Both the position numbers and the translations under genes were made by a program. 64,000 nt of DNA from Mycolicibacterium diernhoferi. GTDB lineage: Bacteria; Actinomycetota; Actinomycetes; Mycobacteriales; Mycobacteriaceae. The stretch spans positions 4,588,001 through 4,652,000 of the forward strand of contig NZ_CP080332.1 in assembly GCF_019456655.1 (NCBI RefSeq), given 5' to 3'. A model generated the notes under the pieces. That model did no database searches, was not told where the DNA came from, and was given only the letters and a program-made list of their open reading frames with translations. Shown in pieces: positions 1 through 10,299 of the stretch (positions are counted from its first letter, which is position 1; every line of letters starts with the position of its first letter).

Positions 1-1
1 C

Positions 2-226
2 GCCGAGGGCATCGACGTGGCCGAGATGGCCAAGGCCTTCGACACCAAGCTCGCCCGCACCAGCCCGGAGCGCGCCGCCCAGATCATCATGGAAGCGGTC
101 CGCAAGGACCGGGCCCGCGTGCTCGTCGGCGCCGATGCCAAGATCCTGGACGTGATCATCCGGATCACCGGCGCCGGCTACCAGAAGCTGTTCTCGACGG
201 TGGCCAAGGGTCTGATCCCGAAGTAG
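2..226 (+). CDS. Short-chain dehydrogenase/reductase, C-terminal fragment
   Basis: Open reading frame entering from the left edge of the window; the first visible codon is at position 2 and the stop is at 224-226. The 74 visible residues resemble the C-terminal tail of mycobacterial SDR oxidoreductases, with the pattern RTSPERAA, then ARVLVGADAK, then a GAGYQKLF-like end. The Rossmann fold and the catalytic Tyr-Lys motif would lie upstream and cannot be seen, so the substrate is unknown. It ends directly against the convergent lpqZ gene with no gap. In M. tuberculosis an SDR (Rv1245c) also neighbours lpqZ, which fits. The methionine at 17 is internal, not a start. Confidence 0.8.
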   Translation, partial: AEGIDVAEMAKAFDTKLARTSPERAAQIIMEAVRKDRARVLVGADAKILDVIIRITGAGYQKLFSTVAKGLIPK

Positions 227-1054
227 TCAGTGCCCCAGCGGGTTGGCGTCGAGCCAGGCGGTGGCGACCGCCCCGGGCTCGGCGCCGGCCGCCACCGCGG
301 CGCGCATCTGCGCCAGCGCATCGGTGTCGAGCACCCCGGCCAGCTCGTTGAGCGACCGTAACTGCATCTGGTTCAACGTGTTCCGGCGGAACACCGGCAC
401 CACGTTCTCGGCCCGGATCAGTGCGGTCCGGTCCGAGAGCATGGTCAGGTCCTCGGGAAAATCCGGTGCCGCCGTCGACGTCCAGGCGATGTCGACCTTG
501 CCGCTGCGCAGCGCCGCCCACAGCGCGCCGGCGTCGGCGAACTCCCGTGCCGGCCGCGGGGTGCAGGTGCCGAACGACTCCGGTACCCGCGTCCCTTCGG
601 CCGCACCGGGTGTCAGAGCGGCGCACCGCTCGATCAGTGCCGTCACATCACCGGCCTGCCAGTCCCGCGCGGTGCCGGTGGTGACCGCCACGGCGGGCTT
701 GTCCGAGGTGCTGTCGGCGTAGTCACCGGCGCCCAACCCCTCGGGCAGCGCCCCGATCATGGCGCGGTACACCTGCGCCGCCGATCGGGCCGCGGAGTCG
801 GGGGCGAACCGGGTGAGCACCTCGCCGGTGAACGCCGGGGCCACATCGACGTCACCGGAATCCAACGCGCCCAACGGATCCGGGGTGTCCCGCACATGCG
901 CAGGGCTGCCGTAGTAGCGCAGCGCGGCGGCATACAGGTGAGCCAGCAGCACCGACTCGGCGTCGGCGCCGACCACCACCGACGCCGGCACCGGCGGGGA
1001 CCCGCCGCAGCCGGCGATCAGCAGCGCGGCGAGTACCACCGCCAGCCGGCGCAT
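227..1054 (-). CDS. lpqZ: LpqZ-like lipoprotein, osmoprotectant-type substrate-binding protein
   Basis: 275-residue lipoprotein. I chose the ATG at 1054 because it gives a signal peptide (MRRLAVVLAALLIAGCGG) with a lipobox ending LIAGC; the longer upstream extension is low-complexity Arg/Pro and reads through the gap to the malic enzyme gene. The mature part looks like the glycine betaine/choline-binding fold of OpuAC-type proteins (VVVGADAESVLLAHLY near the N-terminus, VDVAPAFTGEVL, then VDIAWTSTAAPDF). No permease or ATPase gene lies next to it, so a transport role is inference. It lies 13 bp downstream of the malic enzyme gene on the same strand and is probably co-transcribed with it. It would sit on the outer face of the cytoplasmic membrane. 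Confidence 0.85.
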   Translation of the reverse strand: MRRLAVVLAALLIAGCGGSPPVPASVVVGADAESVLLAHLYAAALRYYGSPAHVRDTPDPLGALDSGDVDVAPAFTGEVLTRFAPDSAARSAAQVYRAMIGALPEGLGAGDYADSTSDKPAVAVTTGTARDWQAGDVTALIERCAALTPGAAEGTRVPESFGTCTPRPAREFADAGALWAALRSGKVDIAWTSTAAPDFPEDLTMLSDRTALIRAENVVPVFRRNTLNQMQLRSLNELAGVLDTDALAQMRAAVAAGAEPGAVATAWLDANPLGH

Positions 1055-1067
1055 CGTGGTGCGAACC

Positions 1068-2237
1068 TCAGACCCCGGACGCCTCGGCCACGGCCTTGGC
1101 GACGGCCGGGCCGACCCGCGGATCCAGCGCGCTGGGCACAATGTGGTCGACGGCCAGGTCGTCCCCGACCACCGAGAAGATGGCATGCGCGGCAGCGACT
1201 TTCATTTCCTCGGTGATGCGGCGTGCACCGGCGTCCAGCGCGCCCCGGAAGACGCCGGGGAAGGCCAGCACGTTGTTGATCTGGTTCGGGAAGTCGCTGC
1301 GGCCGGTGGCCACCACCGAGGCGTACTTGCGTGCGGCATCGGGATGGATCTCCGGATCAGGGTTCGACAGCGCGAAGACGATGCCCTTGGGCGCCATCGT
1401 CGCGATCAGCTCCTCGGGCACCAGGCCGGCGGACACCCCGAGGAAGACATCGGCACCGTTGAGCGCCTCGGCCACCCCACCGGACAGGCCGCGCGGATTG
1501 GTGCGCTGCGCGAGTTCGGCCTTGAAGGAGTTCAGGTCGCTGCGACCGGTCTCCACGATGCCCTTGCTGTCCAGTACGACGATGTCGTTGATCCCGCTGT
1601 TGAGCAGGATGTTGGTGCAGGCGACGCCGGCGGCACCGGCACCGGACACCACCACCTTGAGCGAGGCGATGTCGCGGTCGAGCGCCTTGACCGCACCGAG
1701 CAGGGCGGCGAGCACCACGATGGCGGTGCCGTGCTGATCGTCGTGCATCACCGGGCAGTCCAGCGCCTCGATGACGCGGCGCTCGATCTCGAAGCAGCGC
1801 GGCGCCGAGATGTCCTCCAGGTTCACCGCACCGAAGGTCGGGCGCAGCCGGATCAGGGTCTCGACGATCTCGTCGGGGTCCTTGGTGTCCAGCACGATCG
1901 GGATGGAGTTCAGCCCACCGAAGGTCTTGAACAGTGCGCTCTTGCCCTCCATCACCGGCAGCGAGGCGGCGGCGCCGATGTCGCCGAGGCCCAGCACGGC
2001 GCTGCCGTCGCTGACCACGGCCACCAGCCGGTTGGCCCAGGTGTACTTCTTGGCCAGCGCCGCATCCGCGGCGATGGCACGGCTCACCTGAGCTACGCCC
2101 GGGGTGTAGGCGATGGACAGCGCGCGCTGGGTGTCCAGCGGCGCTTTCAGCTCGACCGAGAGTTTGCCACCCTCGTGGGCCGCGAAAATCTCCGCGTCGT
2201 CGATGACAACCTGAGGGGTCTTTACCAATTCAGCCAC
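1068..2237 (-). CDS. NAD(P)-dependent malic enzyme, short type
   Basis: 389-residue protein that should oxidatively decarboxylate malate to pyruvate in the cytoplasm. Visible motifs are YTPGVAQVSRAI (substrate region), SDGSAVLGLGDIG, the metal-binding stretch NLEDISAPRCFEIE, HDDQHGTAIV, and a Rossmann nucleotide-binding motif GAGAAGVAC. The length matches the short bacterial malic enzymes (about 390-400 residues) without a phosphotransacetylase-like C-terminal domain. The start is a GTG at 2237, seven bases downstream of a TAACGT -10 element, so the transcript is probably leaderless. It heads a two-gene unit with lpqZ. In M. tuberculosis I recall a malate dehydrogenase (mdh) at about this place, so the pathway position is similar but the enzyme differs. 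Confidence 0.93.
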   Translation of the reverse strand: MAELVKTPQVVIDDAEIFAAHEGGKLSVELKAPLDTQRALSIAYTPGVAQVSRAIAADAALAKKYTWANRLVAVVSDGSAVLGLGDIGAAASLPVMEGKSALFKTFGGLNSIPIVLDTKDPDEIVETLIRLRPTFGAVNLEDISAPRCFEIERRVIEALDCPVMHDDQHGTAIVVLAALLGAVKALDRDIASLKVVVSGAGAAGVACTNILLNSGINDIVVLDSKGIVETGRSDLNSFKAELAQRTNPRGLSGGVAEALNGADVFLGVSAGLVPEELIATMAPKGIVFALSNPDPEIHPDAARKYASVVATGRSDFPNQINNVLAFPGVFRGALDAGARRITEEMKVAAAHAIFSVVGDDLAVDHIVPSALDPRVGPAVAKAVAEASGV

Positions 2238-2249
2238 GCCGTCACGTTA
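2238..2249 (-). promoter_or_regulatory. Leaderless promoter of the malic enzyme gene
   Basis: On the minus strand TAACGT (2249-2244) is followed by six bases and then the GTG start at 2237. This spacing puts the predicted transcription start on the G of the start codon, the usual mycobacterial leaderless arrangement. No Shine-Dalgarno sequence is seen before this GTG, which agrees. Confidence 0.55.
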
Positions 2250-2369
2250 CTTCAACGATGGAACTCACCGGCACCCCCTTCCCCCTGGTGAGAGGTTGGA
2301 AATACGACTGACGAGTAACATTCTCCGCACGGGAGACGCGTTTGCGCCCCCCAGATGATGGAGGTCGCG

Positions 2370-3476
2370 ATGCCGTCTTTCCGCCCCCTGCCACCGTCGA
2401 TGACGAAACCCCCCGGACGCCGGACGGCACACGATCCGGATGCGTCCGGCATCCATGTCCCGGTCTCGCAGGCCATGGTCGACTGCGCGGTCTACTGCGA
2501 CGGCGCCCGGCTGCCCGGTAAGTACGCCCACGCCGCGGCGCTGGACAAGGTGCACGAGATCGAGGCCCAGGGCAGCTCGGCGTTCGTCTGGATCGGTCTG
2601 CATGAACCCGACGACCATCAGATGCAGGCGGTCGCCGATGTGTTCGGTCTGCACGTGCTGGCCGTCGAGGACGCCGTACACGCCCATCAGCGCCCGAAGC
2701 TGGAGCGCTACGGCGACACCCTGTTCCTGGTGCTCAAGACGGTGAAGTACGTCGAGCACGAATCGATGGCCAATGCCCGCGAGATCGTGGAGACCGGGGA
2801 GATCATGATCTTCGTCGGGCCGGACTTCGTGGTCACCGTCCGGCACGGCGAGCACGGCGGACTGGCCGGGGTGCGTAAGCGCCTGGAGGAGTCGCCGTCA
2901 CATCTGCGGCTCGGCCCGTACTCGGTCATGCACGCCATCGCCGACAGCATCGTCGACAGCTATCTGGATGTCACCGAGCTCATCGAGACCGACATCGACG
3001 CCATGGAGGAGGACATCTTCTCCCCTCTCCAGCAGACCAAGATCGAGACCATCTATCTGCTCAAGCGCGAGATCGTGGAACTGCGCCGCGCGGTCAGCCC
3101 GCTGGCCACCGATCTGCAGCGCATCGGCACCGACCACGCCGACATCGTCAACGTCGAGATCCGCCAGTACATGGGCGACGTGCTCGACCACACCATCAAG
3201 GCCGCCGACCGGATCGCCAGCTACGACGACATGCTCACCTCGCTGGTGCAGGCCGCCCTCGGCAAGGTCGCCATGCAGCAGAACGTGGACATGCGCAAGA
3301 TCTCGGCGTGGGTGGCGATCGCCGCGGTGCCCACCGCGATCGCGGGCATCTACGGGATGAACTTCGAGCACATGCCCGAACTCGGCGCCACCTGGGGCTA
3401 CCCGCTGGTGCTGCTGGTGATGCTCACCGTGTGCACGCTGCTGTACCGGACCTTCCGCCGCAACCACTGGCTGTAG
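2370..3476 (+). CDS. corA: Magnesium/cobalt transporter CorA
   Basis: 368-residue CorA-family divalent cation channel. The soluble N-terminal domain is followed by a long helical region (residues about 200-300, rich in ELIETDIDAMEEDIF-like helices) and two C-terminal membrane segments. The signature YGMNFEHMPE lies between them and the C-terminus is basic (YRTFRRNHWL). I set the start at the ATG at 2370 because GGAGG lies at 2361-2365 just upstream; the ATG at 2355 would overlap that ribosome binding site. Divergent from the malic enzyme gene. In M. tuberculosis corA (Rv1239c) likewise adjoins the sugABC genes. Confidence 0.95.
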   Translation: MPSFRPLPPSMTKPPGRRTAHDPDASGIHVPVSQAMVDCAVYCDGARLPGKYAHAAALDKVHEIEAQGSSAFVWIGLHEPDDHQMQAVADVFGLHVLAVEDAVHAHQRPKLERYGDTLFLVLKTVKYVEHESMANAREIVETGEIMIFVGPDFVVTVRHGEHGGLAGVRKRLEESPSHLRLGPYSVMHAIADSIVDSYLDVTELIETDIDAMEEDIFSPLQQTKIETIYLLKREIVELRRAVSPLATDLQRIGTDHADIVNVEIRQYMGDVLDHTIKAADRIASYDDMLTSLVQAALGKVAMQQNVDMRKISAWVAIAAVPTAIAGIYGMNFEHMPELGATWGYPLVLLVMLTVCTLLYRTFRRNHWL

Positions 3477-3503
3477 CGTTTTGCGGAGTCTTACCCGCGC
3501 GGG

Positions 3504-4121
3504 TTACGAGGGTTCGGAAGCGCGGCGGCCCGCGTCGAACACGTCCACCCCGTCGGCGCGCCACGCCTCGCGCATCGCCTCGGCGCCCTTGAGCCGCACC
3601 CAGGCCGCCTCGGTCGGGGTGATGGGGGTGGCCTGAAGCACCGTCACCGCCGAAAGCGGTTCGGGCAGAACGATATCCTCGACCGGGCTGGGGCCGAGCA
3701 GGAATGCGGTGAACGGCGCGGTCCGCGGCCCGCCGGGGGTGTCGACGGAGAACAACGGGGCACTCAGATCGACCAGGGCATCGGGTTCGAGCACCAGCCC
3801 CTCCACCGAGGGCGCGGCGGCCAGCACCGCCATCGACCGGGCCAGGCCGGTCGGGCTCGGCGGGCGCAGCGACACGACCAGCTCGGCGCGCGGCCCGAGC
3901 TGGGTGTCGGTCACGAAATTCGTCGGGTCGACCATCGGGTAACGCGAACACCCGAGCGTGACAAAGTGGTTCACACCGTCGGCGTCCGGCCCGAAGCGCA
4001 GCACCGAGATCCGTTCGGCCCCCAGGAAGGTGACGCTGGCCTCGGCGGGGTCACCGACCACACCGGCCGCAGTGAAGTGCTCCTGCAACCGGTGGCGTAC
4101 CTCGGCGAGGACGTCAACCAC
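3504..4121 (-). CDS. Suppressor-of-fused (SUFU) domain protein
   Basis: 205-residue cytoplasmic protein without signal peptide or membrane segment. It has the general look of the bacterial SUFU/Imm-like family: HFVTLGCSRYPM near residue 55, ELVVSLRPP, VEGLVLEPDALVDLSAPLF and a C-terminal AAWVRLKGAEAMREAW. Bacterial members are of unknown biochemistry; some are immunity proteins of contact-dependent toxins, but no toxin gene is present here. It starts only 9 bp after the sugC stop on the same strand, so it is very probably the last gene of the lpqY-sugABC operon. I do not recall such a gene at this position in M. tuberculosis. A link to trehalose uptake is only inferred from position. Confidence 0.8.
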   Translation of the reverse strand: MVDVLAEVRHRLQEHFTAAGVVGDPAEASVTFLGAERISVLRFGPDADGVNHFVTLGCSRYPMVDPTNFVTDTQLGPRAELVVSLRPPSPTGLARSMAVLAAAPSVEGLVLEPDALVDLSAPLFSVDTPGGPRTAPFTAFLLGPSPVEDIVLPEPLSAVTVLQATPITPTEAAWVRLKGAEAMREAWRADGVDVFDAGRRASEPS

Positions 4122-4130
4122 CAGCAGATA

Positions 4131-5303
4131 CTAGCCCGCCGGCGGGATGGACAGATTGACCCCACTGTCGGCGTCGAACAGGATCAGCTTGGAGGTGTCC
4201 ACCGCCAGCTCCGCCTTCTTCCCGGCGGTCGCCTTCGAATCGGCCGAAACCCGTGCCACGAACTCGTTCTCACCGGCACCGGATTCCGCCGCCAGCTCGG
4301 CGAGCTGCGCCGCCTTCGCGCCCGATCCCTCGGTGCGGAAGTGCAGGTACTTGTCGGCACCGAGGGACTCCACCAGGTCGATGTCGACCTCGAAGGTCAG
4401 CCCGCGGATCCGGGTGTACGAGTCGATCAGCGTGGAATCGTCGAAATGCTCCGGCCGGATTCCGGCGATCACGTTGGCGGGCTTGGGATGCTGGTCGAGC
4501 ACCCGCTGGGCCTCGTCGGTGAGCACCACCTCGCCGAACGGCAGCTTGATGCCGCCGTCGGTCAGCGTGGCCGGGAAGAAGTTCATCCCCGGAGAGCCGA
4601 TGAATCCGGCGACGAACAGGTTCGCCGGGGTGTGGTACAGCTCGTCGGGGGTGCCGATCTGCTGTGCGACGCCGGCCAGCATCACCACCACCCGGTCCCC
4701 CAGCGTCATCGCCTCGGTCTGATCGTGGGTGACATACACGGTGGTGGTGCCCAGCCGGTCCTGCAGCCGGGCGATCTCGGTGCGCATCTGCACGCGTAGC
4801 TTGGCGTCCAGGTTCGACAGCGGCTCGTCCATCAGGAAGGCCTTGGGGCTGCGCACGATTGCGCGTCCCATCGCCACCCGCTGACGCTGTCCACCGGAGA
4901 GCTGGGAGGGCTTGCGGTCCAACAGCTGCGACAGGTCGAGGATCTTCGCGGTCTCCTCCACCTTGCGGTTGATCTCGTCCTTGGACAGCTTGGCCAGCGT
5001 CAACGGGAAGGCGATGTTCTGCCGCACCGTCATGTGCGGGTACAGCGCGTAGGACTGGAACACCATGGCGATGTCACGGTCCTTGGGCGCCTTCTCGTTG
5101 ACCCGTTCCCCGCCGATGCGCAGATCACCGGAGGTGATGTCCTCCAGGCCGGCGATCATGTTCAGCGTGGTGGACTTTCCGCACCCGGACGGGCCGACCA
5201 GGATGATGAACTCACCGTCGGCGATGGTCAGCGACAGGTCCTTCACCGCCGTGGCGCCGTTGGCGTAGCTCTTCGACACCCGATCCAGCACGATTTCGGC
5301 CAT
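4131..5303 (-). CDS. sugC: Trehalose ABC transporter ATPase SugC
   Basis: 390-residue ATPase of the LpqY-SugABC trehalose importer, acting on the cytoplasmic face as a homodimer. Walker [11 protein letters not shown]-loop [10 protein letters not shown], signature [14 protein letters not shown], Walker [13 protein letters not shown] and switch histidine [11 protein letters not shown] are all present. The C-terminal third is the regulatory TOBE/OB-fold region typical of MalK/UgpC-type ATPases ([10 protein letters not shown]). It follows sugB by 3 bp. In mycobacteria this importer recycles trehalose released when mycolates are transferred from trehalose monomycolate. Confidence 0.97.
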   Translation of the reverse strand: MAEIVLDRVSKSYANGATAVKDLSLTIADGEFIILVGPSGCGKSTTLNMIAGLEDITSGDLRIGGERVNEKAPKDRDIAMVFQSYALYPHMTVRQNIAFPLTLAKLSKDEINRKVEETAKILDLSQLLDRKPSQLSGGQRQRVAMGRAIVRSPKAFLMDEPLSNLDAKLRVQMRTEIARLQDRLGTTTVYVTHDQTEAMTLGDRVVVMLAGVAQQIGTPDELYHTPANLFVAGFIGSPGMNFFPATLTDGGIKLPFGEVVLTDEAQRVLDQHPKPANVIAGIRPEHFDDSTLIDSYTRIRGLTFEVDIDLVESLGADKYLHFRTEGSGAKAAQLAELAAESGAGENEFVARVSADSKATAGKKAELAVDTSKLILFDADSGVNLSIPPAG

Positions 5304-5306
5304 GGA

Positions 5307-6143
5307 TTACCCCTTCACCGCGCCGGAGGTCAACCCGGCCACGATCCGTCGCTGAAAGATGAGAACAAAGATGATGATGGGCACGGTGATGACCATCGCG
5401 CCCGCCGCGATCGACCCGGTCGGCTCCTCGAACTGCGAGCTGCCGGTGAAGTTGGCGATGGCCACCGGGGCGGTGATCGCCCGGTCGGTCGCGGTCAGCG
5501 ACAACGCGAGAAGCAGGTCGTTCCAAGCGAAGATGAACACCAGGATGGCGGCGGTGACGATGCCGGGCGCGGCCAGCGGTGCGATCACCTTCCGGAAGGC
5601 CTGCCCGGGCGTGGCGCCGTCCATCTTGGCGGCCTTCTCCAGATCCCACGGGATCTCCTTGAAGAACGCGCTCATGGTGTAGATCGCCAGCGGCAGCGCA
5701 AAGGTGATGTACGGAATGATCAGGCCGGGCCAGGTGTCGAACAGCCCGAGCCGGCGCTCGATGTTGAAGATCGGTGTGACCAGCGAGATCTGCGGGAACA
5801 TCGCGATCAGCAGGGCGACGCCGACCAGAATCTTCTTGCCGGGGAACGCCAGCCGGGCGATCGCGTAGGCGGCCATCCCGCCGATCGCCACCGCGATCAC
5901 GGTGGTGATCAGCCCGATACCGATCGAGTTGACCAGCGCCGAGGTGAACATGTTGCCCTCGAAGATGGCCTTGTAGTTGGCGAAGGTGATCTCCGACGGA
6001 ATCAGCTTGCCGTCCTTCACCGTTGACGTCGGCTTCAGCGACAGCGACAGGATCCACAGCACCGGGAACAACGCGTACAGCACGACGAGCACGTTGACGA
6101 CCGCCCAGCCGGCCGCGCGGCGGGCACCCACGTTGTCCGCCAT
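5307..6143 (-). CDS. sugB: Trehalose ABC transporter permease SugB
   Basis: 278-residue inner-membrane permease of the MalG type with about six hydrophobic segments. The EAA loop that docks to SugC is seen as [16 protein letters not shown] followed by [12 protein letters not shown]. The first hydrophobic segment ([17 protein letters not shown]) follows a short basic N-terminus. The ATG at 6143 abuts the sugA stop without any gap, so the two permeases are translationally coupled. It pairs with SugA to form the membrane channel for trehalose. Confidence 0.96.
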   Translation of the reverse strand: MADNVGARRAAGWAVVNVLVVLYALFPVLWILSLSLKPTSTVKDGKLIPSEITFANYKAIFEGNMFTSALVNSIGIGLITTVIAVAIGGMAAYAIARLAFPGKKILVGVALLIAMFPQISLVTPIFNIERRLGLFDTWPGLIIPYITFALPLAIYTMSAFFKEIPWDLEKAAKMDGATPGQAFRKVIAPLAAPGIVTAAILVFIFAWNDLLLALSLTATDRAITAPVAIANFTGSSQFEEPTGSIAAGAMVITVPIIIFVLIFQRRIVAGLTSGAVKG

Positions 6144-7049
6144 CTAGCGACCCCCCTCGGCAGTGTCGTCGCTGCCGGGCGCGGCAGCTCCGAAGATCTT
6201 GATGAAGATGAAGGCGATGACGGCCACGCACAGGAAGATCAGCACGCTGATGGCCGAACCGAGTCCGAGGTTGAACGCCTTGAACAAGTTGTCGTACCCC
6301 AGGATCGACACCGAGCCGGTGTCGTTGGCACCCCCGGTCAGCACGTAGATGTTGTCGAAGATCCGGAACGCGTCCAAGGTGCGGAACAGCAGCGCCACCA
6401 GGATGGCCGGCTTGATCAGCGGCAGGATGATCCTGGTCAGCCGCGTCCAGGCGCCGGCCCCGTCGACCTGGGCCGCGTTCAGCAGGTCCTGGGGCACCAG
6501 GGCCAGACCGGCCAGCAGCAGCAGGGCCATGAACGGCGTCGTCTTCCACACCTCGGCCAGCACCACGATCGCCAGCGACGGAAGCTGTTCGGTCAGCGGC
6601 GCGCTGCCCTCGGGCAACAGATTGGCCAGATAGCCGGTGCCCGGCGTCCACGCGTAGTACCAGCTGTAGGACGCCGCGACGGTCACGATGCCGTAGGGCA
6701 CCAGGATCGCCGTGCGGACGGTGCCCTTGCCGAAGATGGTGCGGTGCATGACCAGCGCCAGCGCCATGCCGAGCGCGAACTCGATGGCCACCGAGACGAT
6801 GGTGATACCCAGCGTCACCGCGAACGCCGTCCACCAGTACCGGTCGGTCAGGATGGTGACGTAGTTGTCGAGCCCGACGAACTCGGTGTCATCGGGTGCG
6901 GCCAGGTTGTAGCGCTGCATGCTCAGCCACACCGCATAGATGATCGGGTAGGCCGTCACCGCGAGCATCAGCACGACGGCGGGGCTGATCAGCCAGAAGG
7001 CGAGCCGCCGCTGCGAGGCGAGGTCATCGGTCTGGGTCGTCGTACTCAT
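6144..7049 (-). CDS. sugA: Trehalose ABC transporter permease SugA
   Basis: 301-residue MalF-type permease. The start is set at the ATG at 7049 (MSTTTQTDDLASQRRLAFW); the frame stays open to 7331, but the extension is an Arg/Ser-rich shadow of the lpqY end. First membrane segment FWLISPAVVLMLAVTAYPII, later segments typical of the family, and an EAA loop LLNAAQVDGAGAWTRLTRII near the C-terminal third. Located between lpqY and sugB. A short duplication of CGCGATCCCGCTTC is seen just upstream, between sugA and lpqY (7051-7084). Confidence 0.95.
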   Translation of the reverse strand: MSTTTQTDDLASQRRLAFWLISPAVVLMLAVTAYPIIYAVWLSMQRYNLAAPDDTEFVGLDNYVTILTDRYWWTAFAVTLGITIVSVAIEFALGMALALVMHRTIFGKGTVRTAILVPYGIVTVAASYSWYYAWTPGTGYLANLLPEGSAPLTEQLPSLAIVVLAEVWKTTPFMALLLLAGLALVPQDLLNAAQVDGAGAWTRLTRIILPLIKPAILVALLFRTLDAFRIFDNIYVLTGGANDTGSVSILGYDNLFKAFNLGLGSAISVLIFLCVAVIAFIFIKIFGAAAPGSDDTAEGGR

Positions 7050-7098
7050 GCGCGATCCCGCTTCCCCATGCGCGATCCCGCTTCGCTTTCTCGCTTGG

Positions 7099-9112
<2,014 letters not shown>

Positions 9113-9262
9113 GACTACTCGTTCTCCTTCGTTCGCGTCGGCGCTGGGCGACGTGCGCAGACGGGTACGCGTCCCTCGGTTTCGATCATCAACCCTAGCC
9201 CCAACCAGGCCCGCATGCGGCCAGCCCCGGACACGAATCATGGCGGGGACCAGCACGTACGC

Positions 9263-9268
9263 TACGTT
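9263..9268 (+). promoter_or_regulatory. Leaderless -10 for the Pro/Tyr-rich membrane protein gene
   Basis: TACGTT at 9263-9268, six bases, then the ATG at 9275. This fits a leaderless transcript beginning on the start codon. Confidence 0.5.
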
Positions 9269-9274
9269 TGCAGG

Positions 9275-9913
9275 ATGAGCAATCCGGGTGAGGACACAGG
9301 CGCGACACCACCATCGGATGAGGGTTCCGGTTCCGAGCCGACCGCCGCCGGGTACGAGGCGCCGCCGATCGAGCAGACCCCGCCGCCCGCCCCGAGTTAC
9401 CCGCCGCCGCCGGCGTACGGCAACTACGACCCGCCGCCTGCCTATCAGCAGCCCGATCCCGCGCTGCAGTTCCCGCCGCCGGGCCAGGACGCCGCCGGCT
9501 TCCCGCCGCCGTTCCCCCCGCCGGGACAGGTCGCACCCGGCTACGGGGCGACCGGCTATCTCCCGCCGCCGCCCGGTTACGGTGCGCCGGGTTTCGGGGC
9601 ACCGCCGTTCGGCACGCCCCCGGCGCCGGGTTATCCCGCGCTGCCACCGCCCTACGGTGCGACCCCCGGCTACGGCGGTTACGGCCCGCCGCCGCCGTCC
9701 GGCACGAATTCGTTGGCGATCGGATCGTTGATCGCCTCGCTCGTCGGAGTCATCTGCGGCATCGGGTCGATCATCGGGATCGTGCTCGGTGTCATCGCCC
9801 TCAACCAGATCAAGCAGAGCAACCAGGGCGGCCGCGGCCTGGCGATCGCCGGCATCGCCGTCGGCGGGTTCTCACTGGTGATCAGCCTCGTGTGGGCCTT
9901 TTCGCTGCTGTGA
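9275..9913 (+). CDS. Proline-rich DUF4190 membrane protein
   Basis: 212-residue protein. Residues 1-145 are low-complexity, rich in Pro, Gly and Tyr, with many PPPxYG-like units, and probably extended. Residues about 150-212 carry two hydrophobic segments (SLIASLVGVICGIGSIIGIV and AIAGIAVGGFSLVISLVWAF) separated by a short basic loop, the DUF4190 arrangement. The start at 9275 is supported by a leaderless -10; the long upstream extension of the frame to 8402 is antisense to lpqY and the stress-protein gene and is not real. It corresponds to the Rv1233c type in M. tuberculosis. No function is known. Its stop overlaps the start of the next gene, which has the same domain. Confidence 0.88.
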   Translation: MSNPGEDTGATPPSDEGSGSEPTAAGYEAPPIEQTPPPAPSYPPPPAYGNYDPPPAYQQPDPALQFPPPGQDAAGFPPPFPPPGQVAPGYGATGYLPPPPGYGAPGFGAPPFGTPPAPGYPALPPPYGATPGYGGYGPPPPSGTNSLAIGSLIASLVGVICGIGSIIGIVLGVIALNQIKQSNQGGRGLAIAGIAVGGFSLVISLVWAFSLL

Positions 9914-10299
9914 GCGACGGCCCGCCGCAGCCCGCACCGGGCGATCCCGGGGGCCCGGTGGAGTATCCGGCCGACGCCGTCCTGCCGCCGCCGGTGTACC
10001 CGGGCCCGCCCGGCTATCCCGGTTGGGACCCGTACCGCGCCCCAAAACCGCCGGGCACCAACGGCAAGGCCATCGCCGCACTGGTCTGCGCCCTGGCCGG
10101 ATTGGCGTTCTGCGGACTGCCATCGGTGGCCGGGCTGGTGTTCGGGGTCATCGCGATGCGCGAGACCAGGCGCACCGGCCAGGACGGTTACGGTCTTGCC
10201 CTGGCCGGAGCCGTCATCGGCGGCCTGATCACCGCCGGGCTGGTGCTGCTGACGCTGCTGTGGATCGGCGTGGTCGTCAGCGGCTTCACCCTGGTTTAG
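9910..10299 (+). CDS. Second DUF4190 membrane protein
   Basis: 129-residue protein starting with a GTG that overlaps the preceding stop codon (GTGA, 9910-9913), so it is translationally coupled. A short Pro-rich N-terminus (AVLPPPVYPGPPGYPGW) precedes two hydrophobic segments (AALVCALAGLAFCGLPSVAG and LAGAVIGGLITAGLVLLTLL). It has the same layout as the gene upstream, so the pair looks like an old tandem duplication with a shortened Pro-rich tail. An alternative GTG at 9892 lies deeper in the upstream gene and is less likely. The end overlaps the convergent CitE-like gene by 4 bp. Confidence 0.83.
   Translation: MSDGPPQPAPGDPGGPVEYPADAVLPPPVYPGPPGYPGWDPYRAPKPPGTNGKAIAALVCALAGLAFCGLPSVAGLVFGVIAMRETRRTGQDGYGLALAGAVIGGLITAGLVLLTLLWIGVVVSGFTLV

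Noticed and set aside
2264..2292. Hairpin CTCACC...GGTGAG ahead of corA as a magnesium riboswitch
   Set aside because: Stem of six pairs with a long C-rich loop; nothing like the size or conserved core of an M-box, so I do not call a riboswitch.
5212..6834. 540-codon minus-strand frame over sugB and sugA
   Set aside because: Shifted frame of the two permease genes, which have clear EAA loops and membrane segments in the chosen frames.
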